A stretch of 64,000 nt of DNA from Alphaproteobacteria bacterium (GTDB lineage: Bacteria > Pseudomonadota > Alphaproteobacteria > Rhizobiales > JAJFHC01), in the NCBI GenBank assembly GCA_021775805.1, contig JAJFHD010000090.1:1-64000 (forward strand), given 5' to 3'. Position 1 is the stretch's first letter, and every line of letters begins with the position of its first letter. The notes beneath the pieces are model-generated. The model did no database searches and had not been told where the DNA came from. It was given only the letters and a program-made list of their open reading frames with translations. The position numbers and the translations under genes were made by a program. Shown in pieces: positions 8,300 through 16,828 of this stretch.

Positions 8300-9991
8300 A
8301 TGACGCGGCTAACGACACCGGGGCTGGGACCTTTGATAGGTCATGTTGATGACAGGAGCGCGCGTATCTGGGTTCGCGCCGACCTCGATGTCGCCGGTGA
8401 GGTGGCCAGCGATCAGAACACCAGAACTCTTGGCGTGCTGGGTATTTTGCAGGAAGGCGACAAGCGACATGAAGCCGGATCGGCCCCTTGTTTCTACTTT
8501 CGTCTCCAGCGCGAATTTTCACGAACCGGAACGATCACGATTGGCCACGACCTCAATGTCTGGAAAGGCAATCCCTATCCGCTGAAACCGGATACGCGTT
8601 ACGTCGTTCGGGCCGGGATATTGAGCCTTGATGATCCCGATGCGTTTTTTGATGGGTTCGAATGGCAGGAGCTCGTCAAGCGGTTGCCTGACGTTACGAC
8701 CTGGGAAGAGGATCTGCGGAACCTGCCGGCTGTGCAAAGTGAGGCGGCATTCTTTACGTTCCCGGCAGCGGCCGCCGCGCCGCAAAAGTTCAAATTCCTG
8801 CTTGGATCCTGCCGCTATCCCGGCGTCGCCTGGAAACAACGAAAGTCCGATGAGATATTCGGACCCATGGCCGACCGTTCCACCAGACGTGACGGTGCCC
8901 GTTTTGTGCTCATGGTCGGAGATCAGATTTATGCAGACACGCTCAACAGGTTCATCCCGGTTGGCCGGGCCGACACCTACGAGGAGTTCCAGGAGCGGTA
9001 TGTGACCGCCTACAGTTCCCCCAACATGCGCCGCCTGATGCGCTACGCGCCAACATACATGATCCTCGACGATCACGAAATCGAGGATAACTGGGACAGT
9101 TCCCGTCTCAAGAAAGATGGCCGTCACCGCTTGTTCACGTTGGCGACAGACGCCTATATGAGCTACCAGTGGAGCCATGGACCGCGCACGTTCGGCAAAC
9201 GCTTCTACTACCAGTTCGATTACGGCCGGTATCCTTTCTTTGTCCTCGATACCCGCACGCAGCGCTATTTTGCCGGCAGTCCGGACAAACTCGATAACCG
9301 GCACATGTTGGGCGCCCCGACTAAACCCGGCAGCCCTCCCGGTCAGTTGATCCGGTTGCTGACCTGGCTTTTGGCGATGCAGACGGAGCGTGGCAACACA
9401 CCGAAGTTCGTCGTCTCGCCGAGTGTATTTGTGCCCAGTCCGGTGAAAGCCGCAGTCGGAAAGGCGTCAGACGATGAGGCGTCTGACGATGAGATGATTG
9501 CCAGTGATGCGTGGCCGGCATTCGCCGAGACCAAGAGGGCGCTGCTGAAACACATCGTCGACCATTCGATTCAGAACGTTGTGTTTCTTTCGGGCGACAT
9601 CCACTGTGCCAACATTTCCGAGATCCGTTTCGACGGCTCGAGCCAGGCCAAAAAACTGAAAGCCTTTGCGGTGACGTCCTCGGCCTTCTACTGGCCTTTT
9701 CCGTTCGCCGACGGCGAACCCTCGGAATATGTGCACGACTCCGTCAAGGATGACCGGCCGGATACGTTCACCGTTGACGAGACCGACGGGATAACAATGG
9801 ACTACGTTACCCACAGCTTCACGCAAGATGACAATTTTGCACAGCTTACTGTCGACCCCGGTGCCAACACGCTGCGTGTGGAGTTTTTTGACAAGAAGGG
9901 CCAGGTCGTCGTCGAGGAGGAGTGGATGGGCCTGTTCACGGCGTCCAAGAAACACAAACTCACGAAAGTGTTGAAGCTGGCACCCGCCTAG
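8300..9991 (+). CDS. PhoD-like alkaline phosphatase family protein
   Basis: This 563-residue protein belongs to the PhoD-like metallophosphatase family, which hydrolyses phosphomonoesters or phosphodiesters using a binuclear metal centre. The metal-binding motifs run in the expected order: LGSCRYPG (about residue 170), MVGDQIYAD (about 210), ILDDHEIEDNW (about 255) and FLSGDIHCAN (about 430). An N-terminal Fn3-like domain precedes them, as in PhoD. The start at ATG 8300 follows GGGAGGA with six bases spacing. No Tat or Sec signal is evident at this start, so the protein may be cytoplasmic or the signal may be missing. It stands alone, with divergent aas upstream. Phosphatase, phosphodiesterase or lipase-like substrates cannot be separated from the sequence. 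Confidence 0.85.
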   Translation: MTRLTTPGLGPLIGHVDDRSARIWVRADLDVAGEVASDQNTRTLGVLGILQEGDKRHEAGSAPCFYFRLQREFSRTGTITIGHDLNVWKGNPYPLKPDTRYVVRAGILSLDDPDAFFDGFEWQELVKRLPDVTTWEEDLRNLPAVQSEAAFFTFPAAAAAPQKFKFLLGSCRYPGVAWKQRKSDEIFGPMADRSTRRDGARFVLMVGDQIYADTLNRFIPVGRADTYEEFQERYVTAYSSPNMRRLMRYAPTYMILDDHEIEDNWDSSRLKKDGRHRLFTLATDAYMSYQWSHGPRTFGKRFYYQFDYGRYPFFVLDTRTQRYFAGSPDKLDNRHMLGAPTKPGSPPGQLIRLLTWLLAMQTERGNTPKFVVSPSVFVPSPVKAAVGKASDDEASDDEMIASDAWPAFAETKRALLKHIVDHSIQNVVFLSGDIHCANISEIRFDGSSQAKKLKAFAVTSSAFYWPFPFADGEPSEYVHDSVKDDRPDTFTVDETDGITMDYVTHSFTQDDNFAQLTVDPGANTLRVEFFDKKGQVVVEEEWMGLFTASKKHKLTKVLKLAPA

Positions 9992-10189
9992 AAAGGCTCC
10001 TGGCAAATCAAATGCGTGGTGCATCGCGTCCGAGATTAATGTTGTAAACTCGAGCCAGCCGTCTCCGCGCAGGCCGATGTACAGAGCAACTGCTGCACTG
10101 TGAAATTCCGAATATATCGCCTTTCCCTGCAACACGCGTTTGAGGCATAGTCCCCAATCAGTTTCATTCTCCCAAAAAGGAACCTGTTC

Positions 10190-11545
10190 ATGTCTCTCAA
10201 GCCGATCCTTGCCCTGGGTGAAGACCTTGCAGCCGGCCGCACGTCTTCGCGTGCGCTGGTCGATCAATGCCTGGATCGCATTTCAGATCCGGCGGGCGAG
10301 GGCAGCCGGGTGTTTATTCAGGTCGACGCCGATGGCGCCCGGTCGGCGGCCGACCGCGCCGATGTGCTCAGAGACAACGGCATAAGCGTATCCCCCCTGG
10401 CCGGCATACCTGTCTCGGTCAAGGATCTCTTCGATGTGGCAGGCCAGGTTACCAGAGTCGGATCCAAGGTGGTCGATGACGGGCCGGCCAAAGCCGATGC
10501 GCCGTCGATCGCGCGGCTGCGGGCGGCCGGCATGATCATCATGGGGCGGACCAACATGACGGAATTCGCCTTTTCCGGCCTCGGCATCAACCCGCACTAT
10601 GGAACCCCCTCGAGCCCGTGGGACCGGGAGACCGGCCGCGTTCCCGGCGGTTCGTCGTCTGGGGCGGCAGTATCAGTGGCCGATGGCATGGCTGCCGCCG
10701 GCATGGGAACCGATACCGGTGGGTCCTGCCGCATCCCTGCCCATTGCTGCGGTGTCACCGGCTACAAGCCGTCTTCCTGGCGGGTGCCGCGTGAGGGTGT
10801 CTATCCCCTGTCGTCAACGCTCGACTCCGTGGGGCCGTTGGCAAAGACGGTTGCCTGTTGCGCAATGGTCGATGCAGCCCTTGCCGGCGAGGCAATAGAG
10901 GCGCCCCGGCCGATCGGGCCAAAGGGACTGCGTCTTGCGGTTCCCCAGACGCTGGTGCTCGACGATCTTGATGACGATGTCGCAAAGTGTTTCGAACGGG
11001 CACTCAAGCGGTTGTCGCATGCCGGCGTCCTGCTGGAAGACATCGCCTGCAGCGATTGGGGAGACCTGCCTTCGATAAATGCAAAGGGCGGCATCGCCGC
11101 GGCCGAGGCCTTCGCGCTGCATCGGGATCTTCTCGCCAGCGACGGCGACGGCTACGACCAGCGGGTGCGTGGGCGGATCATGGGCGGAGACAATCAATCC
11201 GCAGCCGACTACATTGACACCCTCAATGCCCGATCCCGCATGATCGGGCGGTTCGAGCGCGAGGCGGTTGCCTTCGATGCCTATGTATTGCCCACCGTTG
11301 CCCAGATCGCCCCGGCAATCGAACCGATCGTTTCGGGTTCTCTCGACAATTATGTGCACAACAACATGCGGATGCTGAGAAACACTTCTGTCGGCAACTT
11401 TTTGGATGGATGCGCGATCACGGTGCCCTGTCATGAACCGGGCAATGCGCCGGTCGGCCTGATGCTCATGGCCGCAAACGGCCAGGACCGGCACTTGTTC
11501 TCCGTGGCAACGGCGGTCGAGAGTGCGATTGCACATGCCGGATGA
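10190..11545 (+). CDS. amidase (amidase signature family)
   Basis: This 451-residue protein is an amidase-signature hydrolase, which cleaves or transfers amide groups with a Ser-cisSer-Lys triad. The catalytic Lys lies in VSVKDLFDVAG near residue 76. The signature region shows PGGSSSGAAVSVADGM followed by GTDTGGSCRIPA, which supplies the cis-Ser and nucleophilic Ser. The usual Ile after GGS is Cys here. The start ATG follows AAGGAA at nine bases. It resembles GatA in length, but no gatB or gatC lies nearby, so a free-standing amidase acting on a small amide is likelier than tRNA amidotransferase. It appears to be a single-gene unit. Confidence 0.9.
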   Translation: MSLKPILALGEDLAAGRTSSRALVDQCLDRISDPAGEGSRVFIQVDADGARSAADRADVLRDNGISVSPLAGIPVSVKDLFDVAGQVTRVGSKVVDDGPAKADAPSIARLRAAGMIIMGRTNMTEFAFSGLGINPHYGTPSSPWDRETGRVPGGSSSGAAVSVADGMAAAGMGTDTGGSCRIPAHCCGVTGYKPSSWRVPREGVYPLSSTLDSVGPLAKTVACCAMVDAALAGEAIEAPRPIGPKGLRLAVPQTLVLDDLDDDVAKCFERALKRLSHAGVLLEDIACSDWGDLPSINAKGGIAAAEAFALHRDLLASDGDGYDQRVRGRIMGGDNQSAADYIDTLNARSRMIGRFEREAVAFDAYVLPTVAQIAPAIEPIVSGSLDNYVHNNMRMLRNTSVGNFLDGCAITVPCHEPGNAPVGLMLMAANGQDRHLFSVATAVESAIAHAG

Positions 11546-11686
11546 CAATTCGGGCAAGCAAATTGAATGGCACGCGCAGTTGTTTAGGAAAGATTAGGGG
11601 TGTTGGCGGGAATGAGGTTCAATCATTGGCTCGAAATCATGTATCATGTGTCATGATATCTCCACATTCTGCTCGAGTGAGGCCCG

Positions 11687-12295
11687 GTGATTAGGATTTT
11701 GCGTCTTCCCTGCATACTGATGGGAGTTGTGGGCAGTCTGCCTGCAGCGGCTTCGGATGTTGCACGGCAGTCAACAACATTCCAGTATGCCCAATCGACC
11801 AGCGGTCAGGCGTCGTCGGCCGCAGGCGCGGTCAAAAAAGAGGACAACCCGGATCCGACCAATCTTGTTGCGGAGAAGAAACCGCCCGAGACCAACTGGA
11901 AAGCCAAGTGTGTCAACGATGAGCAGGGTGCCAGCGTCGACTGCCGGGTCGTGCAGAACATCCAGCTGACAAAGACGAGACAGCGGTTGCTGAGCGTGAT
12001 GGTACGATTGCCGACCCAGACCCGCCAGCCCGCCCTGGCATTCAACTTGCCACATGGCCTGTACCTGCCTGCAGGTACCACGATCCAGATCGACAAATCG
12101 GAGCCGTTCGCCCTGGAAATCGAGACCTGCGATCAAAAGGGGTGTTACGCCAACATGCCGGCCGGCAACGAACTGCTGACGGCATTGAAGCGTGGCGCGA
12201 ATCTCACGGTGACATTTCAGAACCTGGCCCGGCAGCCCATCGCTGTTCCGGTCACGCTGGTGGGCTTTACCGCGGCGTTCGATAAAATCCGCTGA
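11687..12295 (+). CDS. invasion-associated locus B (IalB) family protein
   Basis: This is a 202-residue secreted protein. A signal peptide is visible at residues 1-22 (hydrophobic LRLPCILMGVVGSLPAAA). The mature part matches the IalB fold, with paired cysteines in WKAKCVND, VDCRVVQ and ETCDQKGCYANMP, a pattern consistent with periplasmic disulfides. IalB of Bartonella is linked to red cell invasion, but the family is widespread in free-living alphaproteobacteria, where the role is unknown. The start is GTG 11687, with GAGG five bases upstream. It converges on the FixH-like gene with a 40-base gap. Confidence 0.85.
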   Translation: MIRILRLPCILMGVVGSLPAAASDVARQSTTFQYAQSTSGQASSAAGAVKKEDNPDPTNLVAEKKPPETNWKAKCVNDEQGASVDCRVVQNIQLTKTRQRLLSVMVRLPTQTRQPALAFNLPHGLYLPAGTTIQIDKSEPFALEIETCDQKGCYANMPAGNELLTALKRGANLTVTFQNLARQPIAVPVTLVGFTAAFDKIR

Positions 12296-12335
12296 TCCGG
12301 TTTGTCGCCGGTCCGTCCGGTCATGCCTTCGATCG

Positions 12336-12887
12336 TCAGTTGACGTTGATAACCTTGTCGATGTGGAACAGGAACGGTGAATTTTTGCGTTCCTCCGGGT
12401 TGACGGCTGTCACCGACACAGTCCAGTCGCCGCGCTCCATACGGCCCAGTTCGGCTGCGTATTTGGCATCCCGTCCCTGTTGCATGAGATGCTGCGACCG
12501 GTTGGTCTGGTCCGGGCCGGACAGGCGCGCGACAACGTAGGCGCCTTTCAGGTGGTCGCCGTTCTTGTCCCGGATATCCATCTTGATCGCTCCGGCGGTC
12601 TGATCGAATTCAAGAGCGCCGCTATACCCCTGGTGTGTCAAAGCATCGATCTTTGACCGGTTTGGCTGATAGCGCACCGAATTGGATCGCTTCTTTTCCC
12701 AGTCGCGCACCTTGAAATCGGGCACCGGATAGGCGCCCATGGGACTGGGCGGCAGCAATGTTACGCCGTAAACGAAGGTGCCGCTCGCCGCAACGATCAG
12801 CCCCAGCGACGCCACCGTGCGGACCAGCCGCCACCTTGGCTTGCGTCTTTTGTTTGGCGACGATCCCCGATACCTGCTGCTCTGCAT
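12336..12887 (-). CDS. FixH-like membrane-anchored protein
   Basis: This 183-residue protein has an arginine/lysine-rich N-terminus, one membrane segment (residues about 26-46, VASLGLIVAASGTFVYGVTL) and a periplasmic domain. The part from about residue 85 resembles FixH (YSGALEFDQTAGAIKMDI, then a Gly-Asp-Trp segment RGDWTVSV near the end). FixH assists assembly of cbb3 oxidase or its copper-transporting partner. No fixNOPQ or fixGIS genes flank it, and its N-terminal tail is longer than in classic FixH. The assignment therefore rests on the fold pattern alone. The start ATG follows GGTGAGAG. It is convergent with ialB. Confidence 0.5.
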   Translation of the reverse strand: MQSSRYRGSSPNKRRKPRWRLVRTVASLGLIVAASGTFVYGVTLLPPSPMGAYPVPDFKVRDWEKKRSNSVRYQPNRSKIDALTHQGYSGALEFDQTAGAIKMDIRDKNGDHLKGAYVVARLSGPDQTNRSQHLMQQGRDAKYAAELGRMERGDWTVSVTAVNPEERKNSPFLFHIDKVINVN

Positions 12888-13220
12888 ATGCTCTCACCGA
12901 TGGACAGATTTGTGATCGTTCCATTTGACCATCTTCGCCTTAAGGGAGGTCCAAGTTCGCCGGGTGGATTTGACTAAAATTATAGCGGTCTGTGCCGGGA
13001 TCTGACCGGCGGCAAAGCGTTTCCATTTGGCACAGATGTCCTGAATCCGGACCAATTTCGTGATTTTGCCGTGGGCACTGCCAGCATGTGCCGACGATTA
13101 GACCGGCAATAACTCTTTAAAAACAACACAATGAGGTAAACAGTCAAGCTGGAATGTCAAGTGGCAGGGGACTTGCTCTCTTAGGGACAGGATCACACCA
13201 AAAACACGAGGACACACCCC
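12888..13220. other. intergenic region upstream of tadG-like gene
   Basis: This 333-base gap between divergent genes (FixH-like on minus, TadG-like on plus) must hold both promoters. GAGGA about ten bases before ATG 13221 is the likely ribosome-binding site of the TadG-like gene. No coding frame, strong hairpin or recognised operator was found. Confidence 0.5.
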
Positions 13221-14441
13221 ATGTCCAAGGGCCACAAACGACTCGAAAACACATTTCTCAGCCGCTTCCGCAATGACCGCAAGGGCTCTGTTGCCATAAT
13301 TTTCGGGATCTGCTTCCCGGTCATCGTCCTCGCAACAGGCATGGCCATCGACTTTTCCCGTGCCCACAACGTCAAAGCGGTAATGGCCAATGCCATCGAT
13401 GCGGCGGCGTTGGCAGCCGCCAAACACATGGCCGACGGTGAATCCGCCGATGACGCAGCGGCGCTGGCGCGGCAATATTTCGAGGCCAACCTGAGCGGTT
13501 TCGACATCGACGGTGTGTCGGTCACGAAATTCGATCTGACGCGCGACGAAGAAGCGGGAAGCGTCGATATCTCCGCCGATGCCACGCTGCCCACCAGCTT
13601 CATGCAGCTTGCCGGCTATGATGTGCTGACCGTCGGCGTCGACACCACCGCCATTTACAAGACCCGCCCGGTTGAAATGGCGCTGATGCTGGACACCACC
13701 GGATCCATGCGCGGCAGCAAGATCGCGGACCTGCGCGATGCCGCCGAAGAGGTCGTCGACATGCTGTTGCCCGAGGGCCGTTCGACCGATGGCAAGGTCA
13801 AGATTTCACTGGTGCCGTACAGTTCTGCCGTCAACGCAGGCGAGTACACCCAAGCCGTAACCGGCGAGGACACCGGCAACCTGTGTGTCACCGAGCGCGG
13901 CGGCCGCAGTGCCTTTACCGACAACCCGCCGGAGAGCCGCCGTCTGAGGCAGGCGACCGACAGATGTCCCGATATCGCCATTGAACCGTTGACAGAGTCG
14001 CGCGACGCGTTGCTTGACAAGATCAGAAACCTGCCGGCGGCAGGGTCGACCGCAGGCCATCTGGGCGTCTCCTGGGCCTGGTACACGCTGTCGCCGCTGT
14101 GGTCTTCCGTCTGGCCCGCAGGCAGTGCGCCTGTAAACTACGGTCAGGACGGTACGGTCAAGGTTGCCGTGCTGATGACCGACGGACAGTTCAACACACG
14201 CTACATCCGCAGGAACGGCAACTCGTCGGTACAGGCCGAAGCGACTTGCGAAAACATGAAGGAAGAGGGTCTCGTGGTCTACGCGGTTGCCTTCAGGGCA
14301 CCGGCAAGCGCCGAACGTCTGCTGTCCGAATGCGCGACGGACCCCGATACGCACTACTTCGACGCCGAGTCGGGCGCCGATCTGATTGCCGCTTTCCGCA
14401 CCATCGCTTCGGGCGTACAGGATCTCAGGCTGACCCGCTGA
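13221..14441 (+). CDS. TadG-like pilus-assembly protein with von Willebrand A domain
   Basis: This is a 406-residue protein. Residues about 18-45 form a TadE/G-type prepilin-like membrane anchor (RKGSVAIIFGICFPVIVLA), followed by an alanine-rich pseudopilin helix. From about residue 150 there is a von Willebrand factor A domain with a metal-ion-dependent adhesion site DTTGS at 158-162 and a second element VLMTDGQFN. The product is expected to face the periplasm or envelope. In tight-adherence systems TadG lies with tadE, tadF, cpaA-F and rcp genes; none is within the window, so this is an orphan copy. A strong hairpin 23 bases after the stop probably ends transcription. Confidence 0.85.
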   Translation: MSKGHKRLENTFLSRFRNDRKGSVAIIFGICFPVIVLATGMAIDFSRAHNVKAVMANAIDAAALAAAKHMADGESADDAAALARQYFEANLSGFDIDGVSVTKFDLTRDEEAGSVDISADATLPTSFMQLAGYDVLTVGVDTTAIYKTRPVEMALMLDTTGSMRGSKIADLRDAAEEVVDMLLPEGRSTDGKVKISLVPYSSAVNAGEYTQAVTGEDTGNLCVTERGGRSAFTDNPPESRRLRQATDRCPDIAIEPLTESRDALLDKIRNLPAAGSTAGHLGVSWAWYTLSPLWSSVWPAGSAPVNYGQDGTVKVAVLMTDGQFNTRYIRRNGNSSVQAEATCENMKEEGLVVYAVAFRAPASAERLLSECATDPDTHYFDAESGADLIAAFRTIASGVQDLRLTR

Positions 14442-14463
14442 CAGTTGCCGCTGGAGCGTCAAA

Positions 14464-14514
14464 CCCTCCGACCTTTTTGCCAGTGATCCAAGGGGGCAAG
14501 TTGAGGTCGGAGGG
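14464..14514 (+). terminator. strong hairpin after tadG-like gene
   Basis: Perfect 11-base arms at 14464-14474 (CCCTCCGACCT) and 14504-14514 (AGGTCGGAGGG) enclose a second nested pairing, TTGCC (14477-14481) with GGCAA (14495-14499). It lies just after the tadG-like stop. No T-run follows, so it is terminator-like or an RNA-stabilising stem rather than a textbook intrinsic terminator. Confidence 0.6.
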
Positions 14515-14621
14515 AAGACATCTTCAGGATAAATTAACCATGGCCCACCTAGTCTTGTGGGCGGCGTCAGGAGAGGGCCCGTTCGATATCGGTTCACCAC
14601 TCTTGAAAGAAAATCTGGCGC

Positions 14622-15437
14622 ATGGGGCAGACCGCTTACTCGACCACGGATGGTGAACTCACGGACGTTATCTCGACAATCCGCGACAACGCCTCAAACG
14701 TGAACAAGGCCTCCAGGGAACGTCTCGCCTTTGTCGACGACCTGATCGCCTCCACCCACGACGTCAAGACGCAACTGTGTCAGGCCAATGGACTGGTCAC
14801 GGTCGCCAGTTCGAGCCTGACGGATGTCGTCGATCAATTCGCTACCATCAAGTCGCTGACCGACCAGTCGGCAGCCGACTCGCGGCAAGAGGCTGACATC
14901 ACTTCCCAGTCCCGCGACCGCCTGACGGCACTGACCCGGGAATTCCAACAAATCAGCAAGTTGGCGGACGGGATTACCGCGATTTCCCGCCAGACCCGGC
15001 TGCTGGCCCTCAACGCCACGATCGAGGCGGCGCGGGCGGCGGAACACGGACGCGGGTTTTCGGTGGTTGCCAACGAAGTCAAGCGATTGTCCGAGAACAC
15101 GGAGACCTCCAGCAAGGGGATCAACCAAACCCTGGGCCCGCTTGGCGAACAGGTCTCGAACCTGGAGGCAAGCATCGACGCGCTGACAGAGCTCATCGGT
15201 TCGGCGGCCGGTAACCGGGACGACCTGGCCGCCATCGTCGACGCCATCGTGACCGTCATCGACACCGCCACAGCGTCGACTAGGCAGACCCGGGACACAA
15301 CGCAGGCGATCGTCGACCAGTGTGACGATGTCATCGGCAAGCTCCAAATCATCCGCCAGGACGCCGAAGCCGCGGTCAAGGGATCAGCCACGAACATCGG
15401 TCTGGCGGAAAAGGCACTGACGCTGATTGGGAGGTGA
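14622..15437 (+). CDS. soluble methyl-accepting chemotaxis-type signalling protein
   Basis: This 271-residue protein consists of a chemoreceptor signalling domain without membrane segments. The conserved hairpin tip that contacts CheA and CheW is visible as [20 protein letters not shown], followed by [18 protein letters not shown]. The flanking regions are alpha-helical heptad-rich sequence. No ligand domain (PAS, Cache, HAMP) is recognisable in the first 100 residues, which also look helical. It is therefore likely a cytoplasmic receptor that senses an internal signal through helix packing or a partner. No che genes lie nearby. The start ATG is preceded by a purine-rich stretch AAGAAAA. Confidence 0.85.
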   Translation: MGQTAYSTTDGELTDVISTIRDNASNVNKASRERLAFVDDLIASTHDVKTQLCQANGLVTVASSSLTDVVDQFATIKSLTDQSAADSRQEADITSQSRDRLTALTREFQQISKLADGITAISRQTRLLALNATIEAARAAEHGRGFSVVANEVKRLSENTETSSKGINQTLGPLGEQVSNLEASIDALTELIGSAAGNRDDLAAIVDAIVTVIDTATASTRQTRDTTQAIVDQCDDVIGKLQIIRQDAEAAVKGSATNIGLAEKALTLIGR

Positions 15438-15578
15438 CCTCGAGGGGGCATCACGTCCGGAGCAAGTACCGGGTCTGACGTCTGCTCGATGTTTCTCCGG
15501 TACGTATGGTTGCCGATAAGCAAAATTCGAACGGAGTTCTGTCCTTCGTACGTAGTCGAAATTAGCAGTTGCAAGTGG

Positions 15579-16352
15579 CTAGAAGGCTATCAGGCCTTCC
15601 CCGAAAGTCCTTATGAATTGCTTCACATCCTGCCGTTCCTTATGGTCTTCGAGACCCGGAAACCCCGCCCATTTGAATACAAGCCTCAAATAGTCAACGA
15701 AGGGCAATTCATGTCTTTCATTGGCGAAAACGGGATCCGCTCCCCAGAATGGGATCGAAATTGCGTATGGCATGCCCCCACTGATGTTCGCTTTGTGAAG
15801 GTAGTCAGGCGCGAGTTCAATGGGAAATGGATCATCGGTTTCCCGGTCCGGATCATTTTTCTGTTCTTTCCATTCGTCGAGGAAGCTGGTCGCGACTGAT
15901 GGAGGGTCGATACAAAGCGGATCCATTTCGTCCATCGGCAAGTCAACATTGAGATTGGGAGCTGATGAGTTGATCCGGTAATCCCAAACCCAATTGACGC
16001 CGCCAACACATTTCCAAAAAGCAAAAAGTGTAGGCGGAAGAGGTGCACCACATTCTTCTTCGATCTGTATGAACACCGACCTGTCGGAATGTGCAGGCAT
16101 CGTACGGAGTGCGCTGTGTTCAGAGAAAAGTGCGAGCCATCCTCGCTTTGCCAGACGGTCCGACAGCAGGTCAACATTGCGGGCGACTCGACGCATTGTT
16201 GCTTCAGCGACAGCAACAACTTCTGTTCTCTGTTCCTCGTTCAGATTGTCGAGCGACCGAATATGATGCCAAACAGCTTCATGTTCGCCCGCCTCATACT
16301 TAGACAAAAGCATTCCCGAATCCATTTGCCTCACATTGCCCACGGTTGTCAT
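15579..16352 (-). CDS. SMI1/KNR4-like protein
   Basis: This 257-residue cytoplasmic protein has an SMI1/KNR4 (SUKH-like) core near residues 92-125: IQIEEECGAPLPPTLFAFW, then CVGGVNWVWDY. SUKH domains bind protein partners and often serve as immunity proteins against toxins, but many genomes carry orphan copies with no known toxin. No toxin gene is adjacent. The frame stays open upstream to 16523, but that extension would overlap most of the opposite frame of the NrtS-like gene and lacks family similarity. ATG 16352, with GGAG ten bases upstream, is preferred. Base composition is visibly less GC-rich than in neighbouring genes, which suggests a separate origin. Confidence 0.6.
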   Translation of the reverse strand: MTTVGNVRQMDSGMLLSKYEAGEHEAVWHHIRSLDNLNEEQRTEVVAVAEATMRRVARNVDLLSDRLAKRGWLALFSEHSALRTMPAHSDRSVFIQIEEECGAPLPPTLFAFWKCVGGVNWVWDYRINSSAPNLNVDLPMDEMDPLCIDPPSVATSFLDEWKEQKNDPDRETDDPFPIELAPDYLHKANISGGMPYAISIPFWGADPVFANERHELPFVDYLRLVFKWAGFPGLEDHKERQDVKQFIRTFGEGLIAF

Positions 16353-16474
16353 TGTGTCAACGCTCCCGTGCCTTAGGGGGGATATGGTTATGTTAAACAT
16401 GCAAATGCGGACGTGCCGGTTCAAGTGATGTTGGCGCGGTTGATCAAACACTTGAAACCACCGCCAGCGCCTCC

Positions 16475-16693
16475 CTATCCCCCGTCCTTCAACGCAGCCC
16501 AAGCGCCGAAAGTCGCAACGCAAAACGGTACAAGAAATGTCAGCACCAGCTTGACCCAGTCGATGTCGCCCGCACCGAACAGGCGATCCCCCTGGTTGAT
16601 CAGATTGAGCAGCGTGCCGACGATCAGGGCGACCTTCAGGGAGCGGTGCAGTATCGGCGGGCGCAATGCGCGGCGAAAGGCGGGGGTGAACAT
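16475..16693 (-). CDS. small membrane protein, NrtS-like
   Basis: This 72-residue protein has two predicted membrane helices: residues about 18-35 (SLKVALIVGTLLNLINQ) and about 46-68 (WVKLVLTFLVPFCVATFGA). The sequence around LNLINQGD and the FLVPFCVATFGA segment match what I recall of NrtS, small proteins reported as nitrate/nitrite transporters that work as pairs in cyanobacteria and marine bacteria. Length and helix count fit. No nitrate assimilation gene is nearby, so transport function is inference. The gene is upstream of and same-strand with the SMI1-like gene (122 bases), and may share its transcript. Confidence 0.6.
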   Translation of the reverse strand: MFTPAFRRALRPPILHRSLKVALIVGTLLNLINQGDRLFGAGDIDWVKLVLTFLVPFCVATFGAWAALKDGG

Positions 16694-16828
16694 TGGTAAA
16701 CCCGTGAGATCCGGTGACAGGGTGGCTTGTGCGACACTGTGAAGTGATTAATCAGGATCGCACGCGAAGGCAAGCCGAACCCGGGCTCGTCCAAACCGGC
16801 TGGGCCCGGTATGCGCTCGTGGTGTCCT

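Noticed and set aside
11620..11660. Repeated ATCATG motifs upstream of the IalB gene
   Set aside because: The repeats are short and imperfectly spaced, so no operator can be supported.
14464..14514. Riboswitch or regulatory RNA between tadG and the chemoreceptor
   Set aside because: Only one nested hairpin is visible and it sits right after a stop codon, so a terminator role explains it.
15579..16693. Toxin-immunity locus
   Set aside because: SMI1-like proteins can be immunity proteins, but no toxin or secretion gene is adjacent in the window.
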